DNA of 64,000 bases from JBPOFM01 sp051252455 (lineage in GTDB: Bacteria > Bacteroidota > Bacteroidia > Flavobacteriales > Flavobacteriaceae), in the NCBI GenBank assembly GCA_051252455.1, contig JBPOFM010000008.1, positions 62,001-126,000 of the forward strand. The letters are read 5' to 3'. The position numbers and the translations under genes are program-made. Within the stretch, counting starts at the first letter, position 1. Each line of letters begins with the position of its first letter. Under the pieces are notes generated by a model, which saw nothing but the letters and a program-made list of their open reading frames with translations, did not search any database and was not told the DNA's origin. Positions 7,086-15,113 of this stretch are shown piece after piece.

Positions 7086-8810
7086 ATGGAACATTTCGTA
7101 GTATCAGCTCGCAAGTACAGACCACAGACTTTTAAGGATGTTGTGGGCCAGCAGGCTATTACCAATACGTTAGTGAACGCTATTGAACATAATCATCTGG
7201 CGCAAGCCTTGTTGTTTACCGGACCGCGTGGTGTTGGTAAAACGACTTGCGCACGTATCCTTGCCAAGATGATCAACAGTGATGGTAGCGAACAGGAAGA
7301 TGAGGATTTTGCGTTTAATATCTTTGAATTGGATGCGGCTTCGAACAATTCTGTAGATGATATCAGAAATTTGACCGATCAAGTCAGGATTCCGCCACAA
7401 GTTGGGAAGTACAAAGTGTATATCATTGATGAGGTACACATGTTGTCGCAGGCCGCTTTTAATGCGTTTCTTAAAACACTGGAAGAGCCACCAAAACATT
7501 GCATTTTTATTTTGGCGACGACCGAAAAGCATAAAATTATTCCGACGATACTTTCGAGATGTCAGATATTTGATTTTAAACGAATTACTGTTAAGGACGC
7601 CAAAAACTATCTAAAATACATCGCTGAAGAGCAAGGTGTGGAAGCGGAAGATGATGCTTTGCATATTATTGCCCAAAAAGCCGATGGCGCCATGCGTGAT
7701 GCATTGTCAATTTTTGATCGGGTCGTAAGTTTTTCTGGTAAAAATTTGACACGTCAAGCAGTTACCGAAAACTTGAATGTGCTTGATTACGAAACCTATT
7801 TCACAAGTACAGATCTGATCCTAGAGAATAAAATCCCTGAATTGTTGGTTCAATTTAATGATACACTGTCAAAAGGTTTTGATGGTCATCATTATATTGC
7901 CGGACTTGCCTCCCACTTTAGAGATTTGATGGTGTGTCAAAATGAACAGACGATTGAACTTTTGGAGGTTGGTGAAGACACCAAAGCAAAATATTTAGAA
8001 CAAGCCAAAAAAGCGCCTTATGATTTTCTTCTGAAAGGGATTGAGCTTGCCAATGACTGCGATCTCAAATATAAAAGCAGCAAAAACCAACGCTTGTTGG
8101 TAGAATTAACCTTAATGCAACTTGCCTCTATCACTTTTGATGGAGAAAAAAAAAATAGCAGTCACTACATAATTCCAGCTTCTTACTTTAGAGCGAAAGG
8201 TATCAAACCCATTGCTGTAAAAGTTCCAAAAACAACGGAAGCACCTTCCCATGCCGAAAAAACTTCTGAAACACTAACGGAAACAAACACACTTAAAGCT
8301 GAAGAAACAAAACGAGAAAAAGTTCCGGTCATCGATTTAAAAAGCGATTCGAAACGAACTTCCGGTTTATCCCTAAAAAGTATAAAGGCCAAAAAAGAAC
8401 ATTTGATTCGACAAATGGAAGTAGTCATTGACCCGAATGATCTTCCAAAGGAGCCTGTATCCGAAGATAATTTGCTCAAAGCTTGGAACACTTACATTAA
8501 ATCATTGGAATCTAAAGGTGAACGTATCATGGCGTCAATTCTAAACATGGATACTCCAAAATTAAAGGATACCACAATCCATCTAGAATTTCCCAATGAA
8601 ACCCTTAAAATTGAATTGGAGCGTGCTCAATTTCCATTGATGGAATTTCTTCGTAAGACATTAATGAATTATGATTTATCTTTAGACATCGCTGTCAATG
8701 AAGAAACCGCAAAGAAATATGTATTTTCCGAAGAAGACATCTATCAAAAATTAAAAGAAAAAAATCCAAATATTGAATTATTGAGAAACACTTTTGGGTT
8801 GGATATTTGA
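7086..8810 (+). CDS. dnaX: DNA polymerase III subunit gamma/tau
   Basis: 574 residues. The AAA+ clamp-loader module spans residues about 1-240: Walker A GPRGVGKTT near 45-53, Walker B IIDEVHML near 115, sensor 1 LATTE near 145, and the arginine-finger motif SRC near 158. The collar domain III runs to about 360. A long charged linker of low complexity (about 385-460) leads to a C-terminal tau-like domain. Between Walker A and ELDAASNNSVDDIR the four-cysteine zinc module of E. coli and Bacillus DnaX is absent; an acidic stretch (SDGSEQEDEDF) replaces it. It loads the beta clamp (dnaN is at 62155) at replication forks. No obvious slippery frameshift site was identified. Confidence 0.95.
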   Translation: MEHFVVSARKYRPQTFKDVVGQQAITNTLVNAIEHNHLAQALLFTGPRGVGKTTCARILAKMINSDGSEQEDEDFAFNIFELDAASNNSVDDIRNLTDQVRIPPQVGKYKVYIIDEVHMLSQAAFNAFLKTLEEPPKHCIFILATTEKHKIIPTILSRCQIFDFKRITVKDAKNYLKYIAEEQGVEAEDDALHIIAQKADGAMRDALSIFDRVVSFSGKNLTRQAVTENLNVLDYETYFTSTDLILENKIPELLVQFNDTLSKGFDGHHYIAGLASHFRDLMVCQNEQTIELLEVGEDTKAKYLEQAKKAPYDFLLKGIELANDCDLKYKSSKNQRLLVELTLMQLASITFDGEKKNSSHYIIPASYFRAKGIKPIAVKVPKTTEAPSHAEKTSETLTETNTLKAEETKREKVPVIDLKSDSKRTSGLSLKSIKAKKEHLIRQMEVVIDPNDLPKEPVSEDNLLKAWNTYIKSLESKGERIMASILNMDTPKLKDTTIHLEFPNETLKIELERAQFPLMEFLRKTLMNYDLSLDIAVNEETAKKYVFSEEDIYQKLKEKNPNIELLRNTFGLDI

Positions 8811-8867
8811 GAAAAGAAAAGAGAGAAAAGACAAGAGATAAGAGACTTTTATTGTAATAATTTGAAT

Positions 8868-9416
8868 ATGAAAAACATTTTATTAGTATTATTTTTGGCT
8901 TGTGTGGGATTTGTGAGCTGTGATGGTCGCAAAAGTCGTAGTGAATCTTTGAAGGCTTCTGTTGCGGAATTCAACGAGAAGCAATCTGAAATCCCTGAAG
9001 TAAATTACTATCCCAATGAATACACCGAAGTTGTTACAGATACCATCATTTCGAATGGGATAAATGTACACATCAAGAATTATTCACTTCTCGATAAGAG
9101 TATTCTGATGTCAGCAACCGAAAATGGTCAAAAGGAACATCGGGTTTTTGAATCGGAAGTTGTTATTTCCACAGCAACCAAAGAGATTTTAAATACCAGG
9201 ATTTCGGTAGAAATGTTCAAATCTGAATCTTCTGATAGCTTTTGGAATAGCGCGACATTGCAACACGTTTGGGTCAATCAAGAGTTGTCCTCTTCAATGG
9301 ATGTCAAATTGGATATGACTTTCATTAATCCAACCAATGATACCTATAAATTATACAGACTGTCCATTGATGATAATGGCCAACAGCAAATGGAATTAAT
9401 AGAAGAACGCACATAA
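8868..9416 (+). CDS. Hypothetical lipoprotein
   Basis: 183 residues from the ATG at 8868. A TTG six bases earlier is in frame, but the ATG gives the cleaner signal MKNILLVLFLACVGFVSC, with a lipobox cysteine near residue 18. The mature part has no cysteine motifs or repeats I recognise and is predicted mostly beta-strand, with a central CATEN-like region of alternating hydrophobic residues. It lies between dnaX and miaE, 1 base before the miaE ATG, so it is probably cotranscribed with miaE. It is an envelope protein of unknown role. Confidence 0.75.
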   Translation: MKNILLVLFLACVGFVSCDGRKSRSESLKASVAEFNEKQSEIPEVNYYPNEYTEVVTDTIISNGINVHIKNYSLLDKSILMSATENGQKEHRVFESEVVISTATKEILNTRISVEMFKSESSDSFWNSATLQHVWVNQELSSSMDVKLDMTFINPTNDTYKLYRLSIDDNGQQQMELIEERT

Positions 9417-9417
9417 T

Positions 9418-9999
9418 ATGTTAGGCTTAAAACTTCCCACAGATCCAAGATGGGTCAATATCGTTGAAAAAAATATCGAAGATATTCTAACCGATCATGC
9501 GTATTGTGAACAGAAAGCAGCAAGTACTGCTATTTCTTTAATTGTCAGTTTTCCGGAATATACAGATTTGGTGCAGGAAATGATTGCATTGGTAAAAGAG
9601 GAAATCAGTCATTTTAAGATGGTACACGATAGAATTCTCGACAATGGCTGGACATTGGGACGAGATCGTAAGGATGCTTACGTACTTCAATTAATCACAT
9701 TCTTCCCAAAAGGCGGCAGTCGAACGACTCAATTGGTGCATCGCCTACTCTATGCTGCTCTGATTGAAGCACGAAGTTGTGAACGTTTCCGTTTGTTATC
9801 AGAAGAACTTCAAGACAAAGAGCTCGCAGAATTTTACCGCAAATTAATGGTCAGCGAAGCGAATCATTACACCATGTTTTTAGGGTTTGCTCGGCAATAT
9901 GGTGAACGTAAAGAAGTGGATGATAAATGGCAGCAATTACTTGATTTTGAAGCCGACATTATGAAAGATTTGAGCGAGAGTGAATCAATTCATGGATGA
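9418..9999 (+). CDS. miaE: tRNA-(2-methylthio-N6-isopentenyl-adenosine) hydroxylase
   Basis: 193 residues, the usual length of MiaE, a non-haem di-iron monooxygenase that hydroxylates ms2i6A37 in tRNAs reading UNN codons. Di-iron ligands are visible as the Glu of HAYCEQKAA (near 32), the ExxH of KEEISHF (near 60-64), the Glu of EARSCERF (near 118) and the ExxH of EANHYTMF (near 148-151). It requires MiaA and MiaB, which are not in this window. It starts 1 base after the lipoprotein stop, and a strong hairpin follows the gene. Confidence 0.93.
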   Translation: MLGLKLPTDPRWVNIVEKNIEDILTDHAYCEQKAASTAISLIVSFPEYTDLVQEMIALVKEEISHFKMVHDRILDNGWTLGRDRKDAYVLQLITFFPKGGSRTTQLVHRLLYAALIEARSCERFRLLSEELQDKELAEFYRKLMVSEANHYTMFLGFARQYGERKEVDDKWQQLLDFEADIMKDLSESESIHG

Positions 10000-10001
10000 A
10001 T

Positions 10002-10029
10002 AAAAAAGCTCCAATCATTTGATTGAAGC
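10002..10029 (-). terminator. Intrinsic terminator (minus strand, possibly bidirectional)
   Basis: On the minus strand GCTTCAATC and GATTGGAGC form a 9-pair stem with a 4-base loop followed by six Ts. It ends the 10058-10588 gene and may also stop miaE transcripts from the other side. Confidence 0.8.
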
Positions 10030-10057
10030 CTTCATATTATTTTTTATTCTATTGGAA

Positions 10058-10588
10058 TTAGAGTTTTATCCCAAAACCAATTTGAATTGTATTGTTCTTG
10101 GCCTCGATACCATCAATATCTTCATCCAAAATATTAGTGATGCCATAGGAAAAACGAGCGTCAATAAAAAGTTCGTCTGTAATCATGTACTCAACGCCAC
10201 CAACACCTGAAAAGGCAAACGTAGAAAAAGCATCTTGATTTTTCCATGTCTTTAGACTTGCCATCGGACCAGCTCCAATTGTCAGGTTATCACCAAGATG
10301 AAAACGTAGCATAAGTGGCATTTGAATATAATCAGCTCTTAAGGCATCAGCTTTGGCACCTTCTGCAGAATATTGCAATTCTATTTGAAGCGACAACGAT
10401 TCAGAAAACCCATAATCGACAAATCCGCCAAAGAAAAATCCATTTCTGTGTAGGTTTTCAAAGTCTGCATCTGGTGTAAAATCTAAATTGGAAATGTTAA
10501 CTCCACCTCTGACACCATAAGTGGTTTCTTGTGAAAAAGTTAGGGTAGAGATACTTACGAATAGCAATAAGGTATAAATTTTTTTCAT
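10058..10588 (-). CDS. Outer membrane beta-barrel protein (PorT-like family)
   Basis: 176 residues with a signal peptide (MKKIYTLLLFVSISTLTFSQ). Alternating hydrophobic/aromatic strands follow (YGVRGGVNISNL, FFFGGFVDYGF, SLSLQIELQYS, LFIDARFSYGI, NTIQIGFGIKL), typical of eight-stranded 'outer membrane beta-barrel' proteins of Bacteroidota. The C-terminal residues GFGIKL are an ordinary barrel end. Its function (pore, structural or receptor) cannot be read from sequence. It is monocistronic, with its own terminator. Confidence 0.82.
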   Translation of the reverse strand: MKKIYTLLLFVSISTLTFSQETTYGVRGGVNISNLDFTPDADFENLHRNGFFFGGFVDYGFSESLSLQIELQYSAEGAKADALRADYIQMPLMLRFHLGDNLTIGAGPMASLKTWKNQDAFSTFAFSGVGGVEYMITDELFIDARFSYGITNILDEDIDGIEAKNNTIQIGFGIKL

Positions 10589-10682
10589 AAAATAAGATTT
10601 GAGACCGTGAATATAATTTGAAATGAAGCAAACTTCAACAAATATTAGTTGTGTAACAAAAAAAATAAGACAAAATACCTAT

Positions 10683-11591
10683 TTAAGTAATATGGATACT
10701 TGAAACTGTTTCAAAATAGACACTTTTAATGATTCCGTCAGATAATCCAATTTTTGGAACGTAAATATCCCTGGCACCACTCCATTTCATTGCGGAAAGA
10801 TATATACGTGTTGCAGGAATAATCACGTCAGCCCTATCTTGATTTAAGTCCAATTCGGTGATACGCTCCTCGTAGGAATATGTTTGTAACATATTGTAAA
10901 ATGAAGTCAAATAGAAGTAAGTCAATGGCTTACCAGCCGCTTTTCCCGAAATCTTAAAAATTTTATTGATGTTTCCTCCAGAACCTATCAAATCAACTTT
11001 TTCGTAATCTCTAGTATTTGTTTTGATCCAATTTTCCAAATCAAACCAAGCTTCCTTTTGAACGATATCATTCAGCAACCGGACGGTTCCAATTTTGAAT
11101 GATTTAGAAGCAACAGTTTTACCTTGATCAATAACAGAGAACTCTGTGCTACCACCTCCAACGTCGACATATAGATAGGTTTTATTATCTTCTAAATGTT
11201 GGTTTAAATCCGTTGCCGCAATGATTGCTGCTTCTTCTTCACCATTGATGATATCAATTTTAATTTTGCACTGTTTTGCTATGTTTTTAGTGACTTCACT
11301 CCCATTTTCAGCTTCTCGCATCGCAGATGTTGCACATGCTTTATAAACAGAAACTTTGTGAGCTTGCATTAGCAAACGGAACGCATTCATGGTATCTATT
11401 AACCGAATCTCATTTTCTTTAGAAATCACTTGGTTAACAAAAACATCGGCTCCCAAACGAATTGGCACACGCACCAACGAACTTTTTTTAAATTGAGCTG
11501 GCTTGCCTTTTTGTTCAATAATATTTGAAATAAGTAAACGCACAGCATTGGAACCGATATCTATTGCTGCGTATTTTTTTATGTGTAACAT
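10683..11591 (-). CDS. ppx: Exopolyphosphatase / guanosine pentaphosphatase family protein
   Basis: 302 residues, the short two-domain Ppx/GppA form found outside Proteobacteria (E. coli Ppx is over 500). The actin-like fold motifs are AIDIGSNAVRLLI near residues 9-21, VDVGGGSTEFSVI near 141-153 (phosphate-binding glycine loop) and IGSGGNINKI near 203. The enzyme removes terminal phosphate from polyphosphate, or from pppGpp. It starts 1 base before the end of ppk1, so synthesis and degradation of polyphosphate are encoded as one translational unit. Confidence 0.9.
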   Translation of the reverse strand: MLHIKKYAAIDIGSNAVRLLISNIIEQKGKPAQFKKSSLVRVPIRLGADVFVNQVISKENEIRLIDTMNAFRLLMQAHKVSVYKACATSAMREAENGSEVTKNIAKQCKIKIDIINGEEEAAIIAATDLNQHLEDNKTYLYVDVGGGSTEFSVIDQGKTVASKSFKIGTVRLLNDIVQKEAWFDLENWIKTNTRDYEKVDLIGSGGNINKIFKISGKAAGKPLTYFYLTSFYNMLQTYSYEERITELDLNQDRADVIIPATRIYLSAMKWSGARDIYVPKIGLSDGIIKSVYFETVSSIHIT

Positions 11592-11592
11592 C

Positions 11593-13647
11593 TTAACTCT
11601 GTAATTTCTTTAAAAAATAATCGTATGTATCGAATTGCGCATGCACTTTTGGCAAATCATTTCGTTTGTATCCGTTGCTTTGTTTCTCATCTATGACGCG
11701 AGCCTTTACATTGTCATTCCAACAAATCTCAAAAATATCGATTAGTTCTTGTTTGATATCCTTGTCATAAATTGGACAGGTCACCTCTACTCTATTTTCG
11801 ATATTACGCGTCATCCAATCTGCAGAAGAAATATAAACTTTCGGATCATTGTCATTGCAAAATACAAGAATACGTGTATGTTCCAAAAATTTATCGATGA
11901 TACTGATGATTTCTATGTTCTCACTCATTCCGGGAATACCAGGTACCAAGCAGCAAAGTCCTCTAATTATCATCTGAATTTTCACACCTGCACGACTCGC
12001 TTCGTACAGTTTGTCGATCATCATATAACTCGAAATACTGTTGAGCTTTATCTTAATGTAAGCTGGCTTCCCGTTTTTTACATTATTAATTTCAGCATCA
12101 ATTAACTTGAATAATCTCGATTTCGTATAATGTGGAGATGTAATGATATGTTTGTACCTGAAAATTTTATAATTGGTTTCAAAGAAATTGAAGACTTTAT
12201 TGACTTCTTTCAATATTTTTTGATCTGCTGTGAATAGCGTAAAATCAGTATATAGTTTTGCCGTTGACTCGTTAAAATTTCCCGTACTTAAAAAACCATA
12301 TCGTTTTAATTCAGTCTCCTCCTCACGTTCGATGATACACATTTTACTATGTACTTTTAATCCTCTCACTCCAAATAAAAGATTGATGCCATCTGCGACC
12401 ATTTGTTCTGCGTAATCAATATTGGCTTGCTCATCAAAACGCGCCTGAAGTTCGATAGCAACTGTTACTTTTTTTCCGTTTTTTGCAGCGTTGATCAGTG
12501 AACTTGCAACGTGGGAAATTTGTGCTAATCGATATATCGTGATTTTTATGGTTTTTACTTGAGGATCCAGAGCCGCTTCTCGTAAAAACTTTACGATATA
12601 AGAGAAGGTGTGAAACGGCGTGTATAGCAAGTAGTCTTTTTGAGCGATTGTTGAAAAGATGCTCCGTTCAAGACTTAAGCCTTTAACTGGTAAAGGACTT
12701 ATTTTTTCATATAATAAATCGGTTCTACCTAAACTTGGAAAATCCATATAGTCGCGCCTGTTATGATAGCGTCCACCCGGAATTACACTATCATTGGACT
12801 CTATGGCCATTTTAGTCATAAAATAGTGTAAGGTATCTTCATCAATGGTTTTGTCATACACAAAACGGATGGGTTCTCCGACTTGGCGGTGCTTCACGCT
12901 ATCGGAAATCTTTTCAATGAAACTTTTACTCAAATCACTGTCAAAATCAAGTTCGCCATCTCTGGTGATTTTAATCATGTGAGCTGTAATATCCTGAAAC
13001 TCAAAAATACTAAAGATATCATGGAGACAGTATCGCAACAAATCATCCAACATAATGATGTAATTGTTGTCGTCCTTTTGAGGAAGTACAATGAAACGAT
13101 CCATGGTCCTTGGAATCTCAATCAAGGCATATTGAGATTTACGATTTGGCAAACTCATTTTACACGCCAAATAAGCCGCACTATCCTTTAAGATTGGTAA
13201 ATCAACTTGGTCGCTCAATACAATGGTGACTAGCGCAGGACTTACGAACTGAAAGAAATGATTTTTGATAAATGCATGGTGTAACTCATCAATTTGGTCC
13301 TCCTTGATAATATAAATGTGCTCTTGTTCTAGTCTCAAATGAATATTCTTTAATATCCCGAGACTTATACTTTGTTGCCTAATAACTGTTTGTGTTATGA
13401 TTTCCAAAAGTTCGCTTGCTGCATAGCCTCCCAACTCACTTCTACCAGTTTTACCTGCTTCATCAATTCTTTTAATAGTGGCATATCGAACTTTAAAGAA
13501 TTCATCCAGATTGTTTGAAAATATTCCCAAAAAACGAAGACGCTCAATCAATGGAACACTTTCATCTTCTGCTTCTTGCAGTACTCTAGCATTAAATTGT
13601 AACCAGCTAAGTTCTCTGTTAATATAGCTGTTCTTATCTTTAGTCAT
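11593..13647 (-). CDS. ppk1: Polyphosphate kinase 1
   Basis: 684 residues, full-length. The N domain begins INRELSWLQFNARVL. The two phospholipase-D-like C domains carry the histidines that handle phosphate: HSKMCII near residue 432 (the autophosphorylated His) and the His of LEHTRI in the last domain. It makes inorganic polyphosphate from ATP reversibly at the inner membrane face. It is followed by ppx one base later and preceded, 141 bases away on the same strand, by sixA. The family identification is secure. Confidence 0.96.
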   Translation of the reverse strand: MTKDKNSYINRELSWLQFNARVLQEAEDESVPLIERLRFLGIFSNNLDEFFKVRYATIKRIDEAGKTGRSELGGYAASELLEIITQTVIRQQSISLGILKNIHLRLEQEHIYIIKEDQIDELHHAFIKNHFFQFVSPALVTIVLSDQVDLPILKDSAAYLACKMSLPNRKSQYALIEIPRTMDRFIVLPQKDDNNYIIMLDDLLRYCLHDIFSIFEFQDITAHMIKITRDGELDFDSDLSKSFIEKISDSVKHRQVGEPIRFVYDKTIDEDTLHYFMTKMAIESNDSVIPGGRYHNRRDYMDFPSLGRTDLLYEKISPLPVKGLSLERSIFSTIAQKDYLLYTPFHTFSYIVKFLREAALDPQVKTIKITIYRLAQISHVASSLINAAKNGKKVTVAIELQARFDEQANIDYAEQMVADGINLLFGVRGLKVHSKMCIIEREEETELKRYGFLSTGNFNESTAKLYTDFTLFTADQKILKEVNKVFNFFETNYKIFRYKHIITSPHYTKSRLFKLIDAEINNVKNGKPAYIKIKLNSISSYMMIDKLYEASRAGVKIQMIIRGLCCLVPGIPGMSENIEIISIIDKFLEHTRILVFCNDNDPKVYISSADWMTRNIENRVEVTCPIYDKDIKQELIDIFEICWNDNVKARVIDEKQSNGYKRNDLPKVHAQFDTYDYFLKKLQS

Positions 13648-13788
13648 TAACTTTTTCAGTTTATATCACAAATATATTCTATTTAAACTGTAAATAAAAT
13701 CTGTTATTCTTCCAACCTCAAAATCGGTTTGTTCTAGTAAATATTTCATGATTAAAAAAATTCAAGAGACGGATATCTAAGATAGATT

Positions 13789-14277
13789 TTACGATTTCAA
13801 ATCTCTTGGAAAAAGAGTCATTATAGTTCGCCCATCATTTATCCTTTTCCAACTGTCTACATCAAATCTAAGTTTTACCAATCCGCAAGTGGGTATATTA
13901 TCAATGTACTTATCTCCAAAATCATTGGCAATTGAAGTAAAAGCGTGGTTGTGACCAAAAATCAGAATATCGCTGTGTTGATCATTCACCTTTCGTATGA
14001 AATTGATGACTTGGTTGCCGCCAAAATCATAGAGCTCCTTCACAACAGTTAATCGTTCTGCTTCCAAATTTAATTTTTCCATAAACATTTGGCAGGTTGT
14101 AAAGGCCCTGTTGGCAGGACTTGAATAAATGGCATCTGGTACCAGATTATAATTTAACAATTCTTTTGACAGTAATTTCGCATCCTGTATACCACGAACG
14201 CTCAAAGGCGTGTCTATATCAGCAAAATCGTACTCCCAAGACGATTTTGCATGCCGAATCAAAGTTAATGTTTTCAT
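13789..14277 (-). CDS. sixA: SixA-type phosphohistidine phosphatase (histidine phosphatase superfamily)
   Basis: 162 residues with the RHG motif LIRHAKSSW at residues 6-14 and the second catalytic His in FGHNHAF near 117. The AxxS segment YSSPANRAFTT fits the superfamily. SixA removes phosphate from histidine residues, classically in phosphorelays or the nitrogen PTS. Its position ahead of ppk1, an enzyme with a phosphohistidine intermediate, is suggestive but not evidence of a link. The ATG at 14275-14277 begins directly with the conserved MKTLTLIRHAKSS. Confidence 0.9.
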   Translation of the reverse strand: MKTLTLIRHAKSSWEYDFADIDTPLSVRGIQDAKLLSKELLNYNLVPDAIYSSPANRAFTTCQMFMEKLNLEAERLTVVKELYDFGGNQVINFIRKVNDQHSDILIFGHNHAFTSIANDFGDKYIDNIPTCGLVKLRFDVDSWKRINDGRTIMTLFPRDLKS

Positions 14278-14626
14278 TTTTCTTTTCGATTAAACGCAAA
14301 ATAATTCGATAAAGTGTTGCTTATTTCCGTTTTAACGATTATTTTCGTCGCTTCAACTTTTATATTTGTGTACCAATTAAGTTATGAGTTGATTTGTTCA
14401 ATTAAATTAATGTAAGTGACCCCAAATCAGAAATATATTAATATATCCATTTTTTATACATTGGTTTCCAATGTACTTCCCTCTCTATTATTGAATTTCG
14501 TAATTAGGCACGTCATGATTTATAAAACACCAAATCGTTATGTGAAGTTACAGCAATTTAATAATTAATCAAATAAATAAAATCGCCAAGCGAAAAAAAG
14601 TATCGTTTTTTAATCTAATAGGAAAT
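14278..14626. other. Divergent intergenic region between sixA and the adhesin operon
   Basis: 349 AT-rich bases without a gene. A -7-like TATATTTG is at 14361-14368 on the plus strand, with no TTG at the right distance. A 14-base self-complementary run lies at 14433-14446, and an inverted repeat with 8-base arms TACATTGG / CCAATGTA (14457-14464, 14468-14475) sits about 150 bases before the first adhesin-operon gene. No RNA gene was recognised. Confidence 0.6.
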
Positions 14627-15076
14627 ATGAAAACAGTTGCAACAATAATATTAATGTGTTTTGGTGTCTTAATATGTCAAGGACAAAATCAATTAAATCT
14701 ATCCATTATAAAAGGAAGTGACGCGCCAAATTACGAAACTGAACATACGTACCTCCTAGAATTAGCGAATACAGGTTCTGTAGCTTCAACTATCACAATA
14801 TCTACGACAAACAAAAATTGTGAAAATATTAAAAAAGCTGACCAAACAAATTTTGACCAAATTGTAATGGACAAGAACAGTAAGAGCAAAATTCAGCAAA
14901 TTATCGTTCATCCTGGTAAATCTGTCGAATTTAGCGTAAAACTATCTCGACCAAATGGAGCGAGATTGAACACCTGGAACTGTACAGAAATAGTTGCTTT
15001 GTCCAATGAAGGGAGATCAGTAAGCAACGCTGTCACTATAGAGTCGTTAATACCAAATCCTAACAATAATAATTAG
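14627..15076 (+). CDS. Small secreted protein of unknown function, first gene of adhesin operon
   Basis: 149 residues with a signal peptide ending near residue 20 (ILMCFGVLICQGQ^N). The mature part looks like one immunoglobulin-like beta sandwich. It contains NYETEHTYLLELANTGSVAS, which resembles the start of DUF11/CARDB-type domains used in surface proteins, and two cysteines (NCENI, NCTEI) that could pair. It has an Asn-rich end (IPNPNNNN). The giant repeat protein begins 37 bases later with no terminator between, so the two are probably cotranscribed. A role as a periplasmic or surface accessory to the adhesin is inferred from position only. Confidence 0.7.
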   Translation: MKTVATIILMCFGVLICQGQNQLNLSIIKGSDAPNYETEHTYLLELANTGSVASTITISTTNKNCENIKKADQTNFDQIVMDKNSKSKIQQIIVHPGKSVEFSVKLSRPNGARLNTWNCTEIVALSNEGRSVSNAVTIESLIPNPNNNN

Positions 15077-15113
15077 TCCGCTAATTATTCAATAAACTTA
15101 AATATAAGGGCGT

